Part shown: one piece after another, positions 11,201 to 18,489 of the stretch
Layout: the number at the start of each line of letters is the position of its first letter
Numbering within the stretch: the stretch's first letter is position 1
From: Streptomyces sp. NBC_00433
GTDB taxonomy: Bacteria; Actinomycetota; Actinomycetes; Streptomycetales; Streptomycetaceae
Assembly: GCA_036015235.1 (NCBI GenBank)
Contig: CP107926.1
Span: forward strand, 6,199,501 to 6,263,500
Reading direction: 5' to 3'
Length of the DNA stretch: 64,000 bases
Program-made: the position numbers and the translations under genes
Notes under the pieces: model-generated
The model's database searches: none
Seen by the model: only the letters and a program-made list of their open reading frames with translations
What the model was told of the DNA's origin: nothing

Positions 11201-12299
11201 CGTGATGGGCTGCATCAACACGGCCCTCGGCAGCGTCCCGTGGACGAAGGTCTTCAAGGCCTTCAAGGTCGGCGTCAAGGCGTTCAAAATCTGGCGCGAG
11301 GTGGAGAAGGCAGAAGGCCTCATCAAGGACACCCAGGAGGCCGTGAACGTCGCCGAGGACGTCCTGGCCGCCAAACGGGAGGCCTCCTCGGCGTCGGCGA
11401 TGAGCGACGCGAAGGCGGCGGCCGACGAGGCCGCCGAGGAGGCCCCCAGCCCGGCGCCGGGCTGCTCCGCCCCGCACAGCTTCCTGGCGGACACGCCGGT
11501 GTCCCTGGCCGGCGGGGGAACGAAGGCCATCTCCCAGGTCAAGGTCGGCGACACGGTCCAGGCGACCGACCCGCAGACCGGACTGACCCGTCCGGAGAAG
11601 GTCCTGAAGGTCATCGTCACCCACACCGACGAGGACTTCACCGACCTGACCCTGACCACAGACGACGCCCACCCCAACGCCCCGCCGTCCCACCTGACCA
11701 CCACCTGGCACCACCCCTTCTGGGACGCCACCCACCACCGCTGGACCGACGCCCAGTCCCTCACCCCCGGCACCCACTTCCGCCGACCCGACGGCACGAC
11801 GGCCACCGTCACAACGGTCCGCAACTACCACCGCCACGCAGTCACCTACGACCTCACGGTCGCGGACCTCCACTCGTACTATGTGCTCGCGGGGGCGGCC
11901 CCGGTCCTGGTCCACAACTGCGACGTCACGCTGACTCAAGGGGAAGCCGATACCCTGCAAGTTGGGCCCCACGCCAATGAGTCGGTTCCTGCGACGGGAC
12001 CTGTGGTAACGCCTGAACAGAGTGCGGCGATGCAGGGGAAGGCATGCCACACATGCGGCGGAAGCACTCCGACGATGATCGGAGACCATCAGCCGCAGTC
12101 CGGCATCGGACCCACCAGTACACCGAGGAACCTGTTCCCGCATTGTCAGGTGTGCAGCGAAACGCAGTCTGTCGCGGTACAGAAGGCTCAGCAGATGCTC
12201 CGGAATCACGGATACCATGATCCAACGTTCCCGGGTCTGCCGGGTATACCTAGTGCCGTGGAAAAGCTGGCGGAGCTTCTTCCTGGCCATACGGTTTAG
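5247..12299 (+). CDS. RHS/YD-repeat polymorphic toxin with HINT domain and Cys/His-rich nuclease-like tip
   Basis: The product has 2350 aa. GTG 5247 is chosen for GGGGG six bases upstream; ATG 5265 is an alternative. A basic N-terminus and hydrophobic stretch (to about residue 45) form a signal peptide. From ~260 comes the GQWSGGGATGDFSWSYPIG block typical of actinobacterial RHS proteins, then many YD repeats to the RHS core end at ~1835 (GAREYDATTGRFLTPDPL). A helical linker follows. Residues ~2072-2224 are a HINT autoprocessing domain, starting at Cys in GCSAPHSF and ending VHNC. The last ~127 residues have CHTCGG, GDHQPQSG and HCQVC, that is CxxC, Asp-His and HCxxC, which suggests a zinc-stabilised HNH-type nuclease. 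This assignment is inferred. Base composition drops at the tip, a sign of cassette exchange. Confidence 0.9.
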   Translation: MRSLIGMPLRRRSARGARKTWAWGMWAALLALVVPFVAGGPAAVADAPHYDVKPGKERVVPVKPVAHHGVKVPSMPAWDPEAAHRSWPAAGSADVAVAATAARAAALPVRIAQAAVPHAGRTAAAAAKASAAQAPVTRARVTVADQRAAQRLHLGGLILQVARTDGGTGTGDVQVSLDYSAFKDAYGADWGSRLRLVSLPACALTTPDLPACQTEAPLASTNDSGTHVVSAVVPLSTTAVLAADAGTAGGGGSFAATSLSPSGQWSGGGATGDFSWSYPIGTPDVPGGLQPSVALGYSAQSIDGRTSTTSPQASWIGDGWEYSPGFVEESYAGCADDTAGGSPKTGDQCWSDATDQITLSLNGASNTLVHDDATDTWHPQGDSGEIVKIGTDAANPDKEHRSFSVTTTDGTTYYFGLNQLPGWSDHGTAADDPVTNSVWTARVYGNDTGEPCHASTFAASACNQAYRWNLDYAVDDHGNAISYWYTPETGYYGAANTTTPAAYTRGGYLTKIQYGQRAGKVYDTAGTPAAAQVFFDTAERCLPTDTFDCAPAKLTAANAAHWPDVPADQICASTGTCNNHGPAYFTTRWLTAIRTQVLVGTGYQNVDSWALAHGFPPPADAKDTTTPTAWLNGITRTGLDGGTLATGPVTFAGQAMVNRVDGLDGYQPLARYRLTDITTETGEVIKVQYTTPQCHRLGTTVLPSAPDSNHLLCYPVYWTPPGKVDPELDWFNKYLVHAVTEQDPTGGGQPMETVYSYVGDPAWHFADDPGTLAKYRTWNQWRGYGQVETRTGSDTTGVTLTRLNYFRGMDGDKTSGGTRSVSLTSAGGDVTATDKDWYAGQVFEARNYNGDGGALLSDAVTVPWESAATATQARTWAGLGPLTAHILGLARERATTTKADGTAITDETDYTHDAATGLVLAVDDKGDLSTTADDRCEKTDYATGAGGKPLPAPRRITSLGVGCAATPTYPADLLSDDLIFYDGSTDSTAPVTGAADVTMVKKADSATSAGTPHYVTASTNVLPGTTTADYDIYGRQLSQTDALGHRTITAYTPATGAAPTKIKTTEPQVTGQLQAFNSTTTYDPARGLPLATTDVSGYTTSSTYDPLGRITAGWKAGFSQSLNAQPNVTYSYALSSEVPSTVTTKTLVDNGSATTYQTSVGIYDALLRPRETQTATVDGGRVITDVAYDDHGWTVKANGPYYTKGSPDGTLVYAPDDQVAAETATFYDGAGRVTASAAYTLGSETWRTTTAYPGSDRTDITPPDGASPTSTFTDGRGRTVKLLTYHGTTPSGPADTITYTYDKSGHQTGLKDGDGNTWSSAYDMLGRKTSQTDPDTGTTSSTYDLTGQQLTATDARGKTVTTAYDELGRPTATYDTTGGATPGTANRLASWTYDTLKKGLPTSSTSYDDGLAYTGKVLGYDSHGWTQSTETIIPAGDGNPAGTYITDRTYTPTGNLHSYTDGAAGALPQETVSYGYDTFGRPTSAGGDVGSWDYVDKLAWTEYNEPAQFTFGPSGNFAQTTYSYDEQTRRLKGQLTVTQSGRVRADSTSYAYKASGQVTRISDQLDTGQTDTQCFGYDGAQRLAAAWTATDACAATPAAGSAATVGGPAPYWQSWTYDATGDRATQTDHDLAGDAAKDAVATSTDAKATGGPAHALAQVATHTPGAPVPDAVTSYTYDQAGNVATRTTQAGTDTFTFDTAGRLAKLQQTGTAGDTTYVYGADGNLLVRRDATGSTAFLGDEEVTLKTGATGRTGVRYISIAGLTVAVHSSEGAFAYLASDRQGTGQIQIDAVSQALTRRQYLPFGRTRTATSGWLGSRGYVGGQQDDTTGLTNLGAREYDATTGRFLTPDPLLAPGDPQSLNAYAYSDNSPVTLSDPSGNQPEDCLYYECQMYNGHFIYGNKRSHQPGSGTDSGGGGGGSGKPSTSDTTKKAQDDAAAAQRAADTANQVAAAARAHKEGLLSKIVHLVGDLIGVNDAISCFTEGNVMGCINTALGSVPWTKVFKAFKVGVKAFKIWREVEKAEGLIKDTQEAVNVAEDVLAAKREASSASAMSDAKAAADEAAEEAPSPAPGCSAPHSFLADTPVSLAGGGTKAISQVKVGDTVQATDPQTGLTRPEKVLKVIVTHTDEDFTDLTLTTDDAHPNAPPSHLTTTWHHPFWDATHHRWTDAQSLTPGTHFRRPDGTTATVTTVRNYHRHAVTYDLTVADLHSYYVLAGAAPVLVHNCDVTLTQGEADTLQVGPHANESVPATGPVVTPEQSAAMQGKACHTCGGSTPTMIGDHQPQSGIGPTSTPRNLFPHCQVCSETQSVAVQKAQQMLRNHGYHDPTFPGLPGIPSAVEKLAELLPGHTV

Positions 12300-12361
12300 C
12301 TGGAATCTGCGCCTGGCCGACCACGCGTCGGTCAGGCGCACTCTCATTCAAGGACTGGCAG

Positions 12362-13117
12362 ATGCTGATTGCTAGCACGGATATCTATCTGAACCACGGC
12401 ACGGTTCGCCTTGGGTCCAAGGAAGCTCCATCGGCTGCCTCCCAGTTGGGCGGTGCACCTGCGACGGCATCCGACAAGCACATCCACGTTGCGGCGAGGG
12501 CGCAGGTCGGACTGGTGCGCGTCAAATTGTGGAATAGGATCGGACCGGCTAGGGGCACCGTCGTCTTTGACGGGGACATCTCGCTTGCTGACGGTTGCAT
12601 CGCAGTTGGAGATATCCTCAATGTGTCCACTTTCGTCCAGGGTTTCGGGTCTCCCGGGTTGCATCGGATCCGGGTCTCGGTAGACGATCCAGGAAATGCG
12701 TCGCGTATTGATGTGATCCTCGATCCTGGGGGGGTGCCTATTTCCCTGACGAGTGTTGCTGGTTCCACGATTCCGTATGAGTGGACGGCTGACAAAGCGG
12801 CGATCGGCAGATTCGACGAGTTGGGGCTGGTGTTGTCGTCGCACGACCTGCCGGTCAGCCGCCTGTCTGCAGCCTTGAAAATTGTCTTGATTGCGCACAA
12901 CGAAGGGGATGCGGACAGCGGAGAGTATCTCCTTGGTTTTGGAGTTCGCATGGTTGTTGGGTGGCTGCGGTGGCTGCGCGACGGGATTTCCGAGGAATCT
13001 GCCTCAGGGGCGGGCACTGAGATTTTGGCGAGGTTGCGCGATCTCCCGTGTTCCCAATCGGATAAGAGTGTAAGCGATTTGGCAGTCAGAGTTCTTAAAT
13101 CGCTGCATTGCGTCTAG
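12362..13117 (+). CDS. Putative immunity protein for the RHS toxin (unrecognised family)
   Basis: I do not recognise the 251-aa product. It starts at ATG 12362 with AAGGA about seven bases upstream, 62 bp after the RHS stop. It looks soluble: no signal peptide or clear membrane helix, a beta-rich first half with alternating hydrophobic residues, and a helical C-terminal half (around GFGVRMVVGWLRWLRDG). Its GC content and third-position bias are clearly lower than those of neighbouring genes, matching the low-GC toxin tip. Position directly after a polymorphic toxin and shared composition make a cognate immunity protein the best guess. No sequence motif proves it. Confidence 0.6.
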   Translation: MLIASTDIYLNHGTVRLGSKEAPSAASQLGGAPATASDKHIHVAARAQVGLVRVKLWNRIGPARGTVVFDGDISLADGCIAVGDILNVSTFVQGFGSPGLHRIRVSVDDPGNASRIDVILDPGGVPISLTSVAGSTIPYEWTADKAAIGRFDELGLVLSSHDLPVSRLSAALKIVLIAHNEGDADSGEYLLGFGVRMVVGWLRWLRDGISEESASGAGTEILARLRDLPCSQSDKSVSDLAVRVLKSLHCV

Positions 13118-13136
13118 TTATTGCCAGCGGTTATAA

Positions 13137-13341
13137 AAGGAGACCCACGCGGTCACCTACGACCTCACGTCTGACGGCAGTGGTCGACAGCAACATGACG
13201 ACGAGCTCGACGCCCTGTTCGACTTCCGCGGTGACGTGGAGCTGGTCCACCACATCCTTGTCGAACCCGCCGAGGAATCCGTTCGGCGGTCGCGCGCAAC
13301 ACCCGTGGCGTCCGGCCGGAAGATGAGGGAAGCTCGCGCGC
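13137..13341 (+). pseudogene. Remnant carrying a displaced HINT-domain fragment
   Basis: The frame opens after a stop at 13134-13136 and has no start codon. Bases 13145-13169 match RHS HINT codons at 11834-11858 at 24 of 25 positions and encode the same HAVTYDLT peptide in frame. Similarity stops abruptly there. The rest (encoding GRQQHDDELDALFDF and VELVHHILVEPAEE) is not recognised. I read it as the scar of an older toxin cassette or recombination junction. Functional expression is unlikely. Confidence 0.5.
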
Positions 13342-13731
13342 ATGGTCTCAGTGGTGCAGAACGTAGCGATCGACTGTGCCGACGCCTACGCGTTGGCGAG
13401 CTTCTGGAGCAAGGTGACGGGGTGTCCGCTGCATGCGGATGACTTTCCGGGGGATCCGGAGGCCCAAGTGCTGCTGTCGGAGGACGGGCCCGTGCTGCAC
13501 TTCAACCAGGTGCCCGAGGCCAAGGCCGACAAGAACCGCATCCACCTGTGCCTGCGGCCCGAGACCTCGCGGGATCAGGAAGTGGAGCGGCTGCTGGGCA
13601 TCGGTGCCACCTTCGTCGCCGATCGCCGGAATCCGGACGGTACGGGCTGGGCGGTCCTCGCCGACCCGGAGGGCAACGAATTCTGCGTCCTGCGCAGCAC
13701 CTCGGACCGGGCGACGGCTAACGGAGAGTGA
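13342..13731 (+). CDS. VOC-superfamily (glyoxalase-like) protein
   Basis: The 129-aa protein has the beta-alpha-beta-beta-beta halves of the vicinal-oxygen-chelate fold, in the short glyoxalase-like form common in actinomycetes. The N-terminus (VQNVAIDCADAYALASFW) begins the first module and PDGTGWAVLADPEGNEFCVL ends the second, the usual signature. Length fits a single-domain family member. Such proteins act as metal-dependent lyases or dioxygenases or as binding proteins, and the substrate cannot be read from sequence. It ends 9 bp from the convergent zinc-ribbon gene. Confidence 0.8.
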   Translation: MVSVVQNVAIDCADAYALASFWSKVTGCPLHADDFPGDPEAQVLLSEDGPVLHFNQVPEAKADKNRIHLCLRPETSRDQEVERLLGIGATFVADRRNPDGTGWAVLADPEGNEFCVLRSTSDRATANGE

Positions 13732-13740
13732 CGGCGAAGG

Positions 13741-13932
13741 TCACGCCGTGGCGTGCTCCACGACCAGGACGACGGCCAGCAGGGCCACCAGGAGGGCGAT
13801 CAGGGTGGCGGGGGATATGGAGGACCAGCCGGGCTCCTGCTCCATGCGGGCGCGGTTCGCGCGGCACACGGGGCAGCGGCCTTCGGCCACCGGGCCGGAA
13901 CAGTTCGCGCACACCAGCCGGTCGACTGTCAT
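13741..13932 (-). CDS. Small zinc-ribbon membrane protein
   Basis: The 63-aa protein starts at ATG 13932 (MTVDRLVCANC) with GGAGA just upstream; a longer upstream extension has no support. Two CxxC pairs (CANC and CPVC) form a compact zinc ribbon near the N-terminus. One C-terminal transmembrane helix (ATLIALLVALLAVVLVV) follows. Small proteins of this layout are common and uncharacterised in Streptomyces. It lies divergently from ftsE across ~280 bp. No specific role can be assigned. Confidence 0.75.
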   Translation of the reverse strand: MTVDRLVCANCSGPVAEGRCPVCRANRARMEQEPGWSSISPATLIALLVALLAVVLVVEHATA

Positions 13933-14215
13933 GGGGGTCTCCTCACTCCGTCCGGTGAACGCTCCCGGTGGGTGAATCGTTCCCGGGAGGGGTACTCGCC
14001 AGTCCTGGGGTCGGCACTGCGTACGCACTATCTACTGTGACAGGTTCCGAGCCGGGGTGCGCCCCGGGGGCGTGGGGCGGGAATGCGCGGGCTTGCCCGG
14101 TTATGCCCTGTGGGACGGCCCACCAACCCGCTACGACGACTGCGCACGGCTTGCCCCGTCGCGTAGTGTCGCCCTCATCCCCTGTCCGCTCACCCCGCAA
14201 ACCCCTGGTGCGAAC

Positions 14216-14905
14216 GTGATCCGATTCGACAACGTCACCAAGACCTACCCCAAGCAGAACCGCCCCGCGCTGCGGGATGTGTCGCTGGAGATCGAGAAGG
14301 GTGAGTTCGTCTTCCTGGTGGGCTCCTCGGGCTCGGGCAAGTCGACCTTCCTGCGGCTCATCCTGCGTGAGGAGCGGACCGACACCGGCATGGTGCACGT
14401 GCTCGGCAAGGACCTGAACCGGCTGTCGAACTGGAAGGTCCCGCACATGCGGCGCCAGCTCGGCACGGTCTTCCAGGACTTCCGGCTGCTGCCGAACAAG
14501 ACGGTCGCCCAGAACGTCGCCTTCGCCCTCGAAGTGATCGGCAAGGCCCGCGGCACCATCCGCAAGACCGTGCCCGAGGTGCTGGACCTGGTCGGCCTGG
14601 CCGGCAAGGAGGACCGGATGCCGGGCGAGCTGTCCGGTGGCGAGCAGCAGCGCGTGGCGATCGCCCGTGCCTTCGTGAACCGGCCCATGCTGCTGATCGC
14701 GGACGAGCCGACCGGAAACCTCGACCCGCAGACGTCGGTGGGCATCATGCGGCTGCTCGACCGGATCAACAGGACCGGCACCACCGTGGTGATGGCCACC
14801 CACGACCAGAACATCGTCGACCAGATGCGCAAGCGCGTCATCGAACTGGAGAAGGGGCGGCTGGTCCGCGACCAGTCGCGCGGTGTCTACGGCTACCAGC
14901 ACTAG
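14216..14905 (+). CDS. ftsE: Cell division ATP-binding protein FtsE
   Basis: The 229-aa ABC ATPase starts at GTG 14216 (MIRFDNVTKTYPK); longer frames upstream lack support, and this length matches the family. Visible motifs are Walker A GSSGSGKST near residue 36, signature LSGGEQQR, Walker B region LLIADEPTGNLDP and the switch histidine in MATHD. FtsE pairs with FtsX in the membrane to control peptidoglycan hydrolases during division. ftsX follows after 78 bp and has its own ribosome site. No strong ribosome site is visible before the ftsE GTG. Confidence 0.95.
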   Translation: MIRFDNVTKTYPKQNRPALRDVSLEIEKGEFVFLVGSSGSGKSTFLRLILREERTDTGMVHVLGKDLNRLSNWKVPHMRRQLGTVFQDFRLLPNKTVAQNVAFALEVIGKARGTIRKTVPEVLDLVGLAGKEDRMPGELSGGEQQRVAIARAFVNRPMLLIADEPTGNLDPQTSVGIMRLLDRINRTGTTVVMATHDQNIVDQMRKRVIELEKGRLVRDQSRGVYGYQH

Positions 14906-14983
14906 GGCTGCCCGCACAGGCAGCCTGCACTGGCACCGGCCGAAACGACACCCGTCCCCCTTCCGAAAGGAACCTCGACCCCC

Positions 14984-15901
14984 ATGCGCCTCCAGTTCTT
15001 CCTGTCGGAGATCGGCGTCGGCCTCCGCCGCAACCTCACGATGACCTTCGCCGTGATCATCTCCGTGGCGCTCTCGCTCGCCCTCGCCGGCGGCGCTCTG
15101 CTGGCCAACAAGCAGGTCGACTCGATGAAGGGCTACTGGTACGACAAGGTCCAGGTCACCGTCTACATGTGCAACAAGAGCGACGCGGGCACCACGCCCA
15201 GCTGCGCCAAGGGTGCGGTGACCGACGACCAGAAGACGCAGATCCTCGCGGACCTCAAGAAGCTCCCGATCGTGGAGAAGGTCTACTACGAGAGCGCCGA
15301 GGGCGCGTACAAGAACTACGAGAAGCAGTTCAAGAACTCGCCGATGGCCACCTCCATCACCCCGGACCAGATGCCGGAGAACTACCGGGTCAAGCTCAAG
15401 GACCCGACGAAGTTCACCGTCATCGCCAGCGCCTTCCAGGGCCGCCCCGGCGTGCAGTCGGTCGAGGACCAGCGGGCGGTGCTGAAGAACCTGTTCTCGC
15501 TGCTCGGCGGCATGACCAAGGCCGCGTACGTGGTGCTGGCCTTCATGCTGACCGTAGCGATGCTGCTGATCATCAACACCGTGCGGGTGTCGGCCTTCAG
15601 CCGCCGCCGGGAGACCGGCATCATGCGGCTCGTCGGCGCGTCCAGCTTCTACATCCAGATGCCGTTCATCATGGAGGCGGCGTTCGCCGGCCTGGTCGGC
15701 GCCGCGGTGGCCTGCGTGATGCTGCTCGGCGGGCGGTACTTCATGATCGACGCCGGCCTCAAGCTCCAGGACAAGATCCCGCTGGTGTCCTTCCTCGGCT
15801 GGGACTCGGTCGTCCAGGTGCTGCCGCTGGTGCTGCTGATCGGCTTCCTGATGCCGGCGTTCGCCGCGTTCATCGCGCTGCGGCGGTACTTGAGGGTCTG
15901 A
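14984..15901 (+). CDS. ftsX: Cell division permease-like protein FtsX
   Basis: The 305-aa product has the FtsX plan: a cytoplasmic N-terminus (MRLQFFLSEIGVGLRRNL), one membrane helix near residues 20-42, an extracytoplasmic domain of ~130 residues, and three C-terminal membrane helices with the RRRETGIMRLVGAS coupling region. Two Cys residues sit in the extracellular loop (YMCNKS and PSCAKG). ATG 14984 follows GAAAGGAAC. FtsX relays FtsE ATP hydrolysis to cell-wall hydrolases outside. The next gene, an S41 peptidase, is the usual neighbour in streptomycetes. Confidence 0.95.
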   Translation: MRLQFFLSEIGVGLRRNLTMTFAVIISVALSLALAGGALLANKQVDSMKGYWYDKVQVTVYMCNKSDAGTTPSCAKGAVTDDQKTQILADLKKLPIVEKVYYESAEGAYKNYEKQFKNSPMATSITPDQMPENYRVKLKDPTKFTVIASAFQGRPGVQSVEDQRAVLKNLFSLLGGMTKAAYVVLAFMLTVAMLLIINTVRVSAFSRRRETGIMRLVGASSFYIQMPFIMEAAFAGLVGAAVACVMLLGGRYFMIDAGLKLQDKIPLVSFLGWDSVVQVLPLVLLIGFLMPAFAAFIALRRYLRV

Positions 15902-15909
15902 GCGGCGAT

Positions 15910-15940
15910 CCGCCGGTGCGTCCACGGGACCCACCGGCGG
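15910..15940. terminator. Hairpin terminator after ftsX
   Basis: A perfect 9-bp inverted repeat (CCGCCGGTG at 15910-15918, CACCGGCGG at 15932-15940) with a 13-nt loop lies nine bases after the ftsX stop. It probably separates ftsEX from the S41 peptidase gene. Confidence 0.6.
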
Positions 15941-15989
15941 CCGTCGTATCTTTCCGTACGACGCCCGATTCTGGCCTAGACTTCCCGCC

Positions 15990-17246
15990 ATGTCCGGCCC
16001 GTTGATGCTCGGGACGCCCCGCCGTATCCGCCGCGGGGCGACCCTGACGTTGGTCTTCGGCACCATGCTCGCCACCGGAGCCGCGGCCGGCAGCCTGGCC
16101 GAGCCGCAGCAGCGCGCCAGGACGGCGCGCATCGCGGCGGCCCCCGCGGCTGATTCAGGCCGCGGCGACGCCAAGGCGCCCCGGGCGAAGGGCGCGAGCG
16201 CCGGCGGCGACGCAAAGGGCGCCGGGTACGCGGCGGATGGCGACCGCCCGCCGGTCGACACCGAGGGCATCGCCCAGGAGATCGCCCAGGGCAAGGTCGG
16301 CCCGCAGGCCGCACGCAAGCTCGTCAGCCGCAGCGGCGACCGCTGGTCGTCCTTCTACACCGCGCAGGAGTACGCCGGCCTCCAGGAGGCACTCGACGGG
16401 CGCTACGTGGGCACCGGGCTGTGGGTGCGGCGGATCGGCGGGGGCCGGATCCAGATCGCCCGGGTGCAGTCGGGCAGCCCGGCGCAGCGGGCCGGCATCG
16501 GCGTCGGCGACGTCCTGGACTCGATCGACTCCACCCGATGTACCGGCCTCGCGGTGACCGAGGTGGTCGCCGCCCTGCGCGGCGACAACGTGCCGGGCAG
16601 CACGGTCACGCTCACCGTGCAGCGCGGCGGCCGCGGCCGTACGATCACCATGCAGCGGGCCACGCTCGCCACCGAGGCGGTCACCGTCAGCCGGCCCGAC
16701 GGTCCCGACGGCCCCACCGACATCGCCATCGACGCCTTCACGCTCGGCACCGGCAAGCAGGTGCAGGCCGCGGTGAAGACGGCCGGGCACGGCGTGCTGC
16801 TGGACCTGCGCGGCAATTCCGGCGGCCTGGTCCAGGAAGCCGTCTCCGTGGCCTCCGCCTTCCTCGACGGCGGCCTGGTCGCCACCTACGACGTCCACGG
16901 GCAGCAGCAGGCCCTCTACGCGGCCCCGGGCGGCGACACCACCGAGCCGCTGGTCGTCCTCGTCGACGGCGGCACCATGAGCGCCGCGGAGATGCTGGCC
17001 GGCGCGCTCCAGGACCGCGGCCGGGCGGTGGTCGTGGGCTCCCGCACCTTCGGCAAGGGCTCGGTGCAGATGCCCAGCCCGCTGCCCGACGGCTCGGTCG
17101 CCGAGCTGACCGTCGGCCACTACAGCCTGCCCGACGGCCGCGGGGTCGACGGCCGCGGCATCGAGCCGGACGTGCAGGTCAGCGGCGGCCAGGACGCGGC
17201 GGCGGAGGCACGCGAGGTAATCGCTGGCCTCGGCCCCCCCTCCTAG
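15990..17246 (+). CDS. S41-family C-terminal processing peptidase (PDZ protease)
   Basis: The 418-aa protein has an N-terminal membrane/signal segment (RRGATLTLVFGTMLATGAAA), then an Ala/Gly/Lys-rich linker. A PDZ domain (GTGLWVRRIGG ... GIGVGDVLDSID, ~residues 130-215) and an S41 serine-protease core follow. The catalytic Ser lies in GGTMSAAEMLAGAL and the catalytic Lys in RTFGKGSVQ, as in CtpA/Prc. Such enzymes trim C-termini of exported proteins; the substrate here is unknown. It sits between ftsX and smpB, as I recall from other streptomycetes. Confidence 0.92.
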   Translation: MSGPLMLGTPRRIRRGATLTLVFGTMLATGAAAGSLAEPQQRARTARIAAAPAADSGRGDAKAPRAKGASAGGDAKGAGYAADGDRPPVDTEGIAQEIAQGKVGPQAARKLVSRSGDRWSSFYTAQEYAGLQEALDGRYVGTGLWVRRIGGGRIQIARVQSGSPAQRAGIGVGDVLDSIDSTRCTGLAVTEVVAALRGDNVPGSTVTLTVQRGGRGRTITMQRATLATEAVTVSRPDGPDGPTDIAIDAFTLGTGKQVQAAVKTAGHGVLLDLRGNSGGLVQEAVSVASAFLDGGLVATYDVHGQQQALYAAPGGDTTEPLVVLVDGGTMSAAEMLAGALQDRGRAVVVGSRTFGKGSVQMPSPLPDGSVAELTVGHYSLPDGRGVDGRGIEPDVQVSGGQDAAAEAREVIAGLGPPS

Positions 17247-17264
17247 TGGGAGAATGGGCCCGCT

Positions 17265-17747
17265 ATGGCAAAAGAGACCGGTCGCAAGATCATCGCGCAG
17301 AACAAGAAGGCGCGACACGATTACCTCATCCTCGACACGTACGAGGCGGGCCTGGTGCTCACCGGCACCGAGGTCAAGTCGCTGCGCATGGGCCGCGCGT
17401 CGCTCGTCGACGGCTTCGCCCAGCTCGACGGCGGCGAGGCCTGGCTGCACAACGTGCACATCCCCGAGTACACCCAGGGCACCTGGACCAACCACTCGGC
17501 CCGCAGGAAGCGCAAGATGCTGCTGCACCGGGCCGAGATCGACAAGCTGGTCCACAAGACCCAGGAGACCGGCCACACCATCGTGCCGCTGGTCCTGTAC
17601 TTCAAGGACGGCCGGGTGAAGGTCGAGATCGCGGTCGCGAAGGGCAAGAAGGAGTACGACAAGCGGCAGACCCTGCGCGAGAAGCAGGACCGCCGCGAGT
17701 CCGACCGCGTGATCTCCGCCGCCCGCCGCCGCCAGCGCGCCTCCTGA
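17265..17747 (+). CDS. smpB: SsrA-binding protein SmpB
   Basis: The 160-aa protein starts at ATG 17265 and has the SmpB signature: KKARHDYLILDTYEAG at the start, TGTEVKSLR, then HNVHIPEYTQG and a basic C-terminal tail. The tail enters the ribosomal A/P site during trans-translation. SmpB binds tmRNA and brings it to stalled ribosomes. Its RNA partner ssrA begins 118 bp downstream, so the two parts of the rescue system are adjacent. Confidence 0.97.
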   Translation: MAKETGRKIIAQNKKARHDYLILDTYEAGLVLTGTEVKSLRMGRASLVDGFAQLDGGEAWLHNVHIPEYTQGTWTNHSARRKRKMLLHRAEIDKLVHKTQETGHTIVPLVLYFKDGRVKVEIAVAKGKKEYDKRQTLREKQDRRESDRVISAARRRQRAS

Positions 17748-17865
17748 CCCCCTTCCGGGGGACGCACCGGGAATACGCTGGCCGCGCCGCGCGCTGATCA
17801 CGTACGATGGGACACAGCACCACCGGGCCATGGTGAGTCCGGTGTGCACATTGAAAACACCACAT

Positions 17866-18253
17866 GGGGATGATCGGTTTCGACTGGGGATGTCGAAGCA
17901 GGGGAAGCGAGCCGAGGAAGCGGCAATGATCTCGTTAACCATATGTCGCAAACAATAATCGCCAACACCAAGCGCGATGCCTCCGAGTCCTACGCTCTCG
18001 CTGCCTAATAACAGCTAGAGAAGGCCTCCTATGGAGTGTCAGCCCGGGGGTGATCCCGACCCGGATCCTGGCATAATCTAGGGATCTAAACTTCAAGGAC
18101 CGGTCACGGGTCTTTGAAGGAAACCAAACAGTGACTGGGCCCGTCGGCGGCTTGTCCGCGTGACTGCCGGGGCCGAGAAAAGCACAGCGGACTGCGCTCG
18201 GAGAAGCCCTGTTTCCGCACCACAGGACGCGGGTTCGATTCCCGCCATCTCCA
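17866..18253 (+). ncRNA. ssrA: tmRNA (ssrA)
   Basis: The 388-nt gene starts GGGGATGATCGGTTTCGAC and ends with a T arm (GGTTCGATTCC) and CATCTCC plus discriminator A. The first seven bases pair with 18246-18252 (one G-U) to form the acceptor stem. CCA is not encoded. The tag reading frame is 17961-18008 and encodes ANTKRDASESYALAA then TAA, with GCC as resume codon. Pseudoknot-type complementarity is visible after it. tmRNA plus SmpB release stalled ribosomes and tag the nascent peptide for proteolysis. The 3' end of ssrA is a frequent integration site, relevant to the accessory region that follows. Confidence 0.97.
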
Positions 18254-18264
18254 CTCATCCCATG

Positions 18265-18304
18265 CGCCGGACGGCGCCTCCCAGACGGGGGGCGCCGTTC
18301 GGCG
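18265..18304 (+). terminator. ssrA terminator hairpin
   Basis: Arms 18265-18278 and 18291-18304 pair over 14 bp with one G-U pair around a 12-nt loop, eleven bases after the tmRNA 3' end. This is the likely ssrA terminator. Confidence 0.75.
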
Positions 18305-18489
18305 TTCCCGGCCAGCACGCGGCGCCGGGTCGGCGTCGATGCCACCAGGGCGCGCCTGCGAGCGGTACGTCACCGCTTCGTGACTGGACGTGTGCGAGAC
18401 GCCCCGCCTATCGTGGAGCCGTCTGAGGGCGCCCGAGGGGCGATGCCTGCAGAGTGAGCGCCTTCGAGCCGCGTTGCTGGAACGGAGTC

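Noticed and set aside
8862..12347. Long minus-strand open frame opposite the RHS gene
   Set aside because: Low-complexity Gly/Val/Arg product and no ribosome site; an antisense shadow of the YD repeats.
17749..17760. CCCC-TTCC-GGGG hairpin right after smpB as a terminator
   Set aside because: Only four base pairs; too weak to call.
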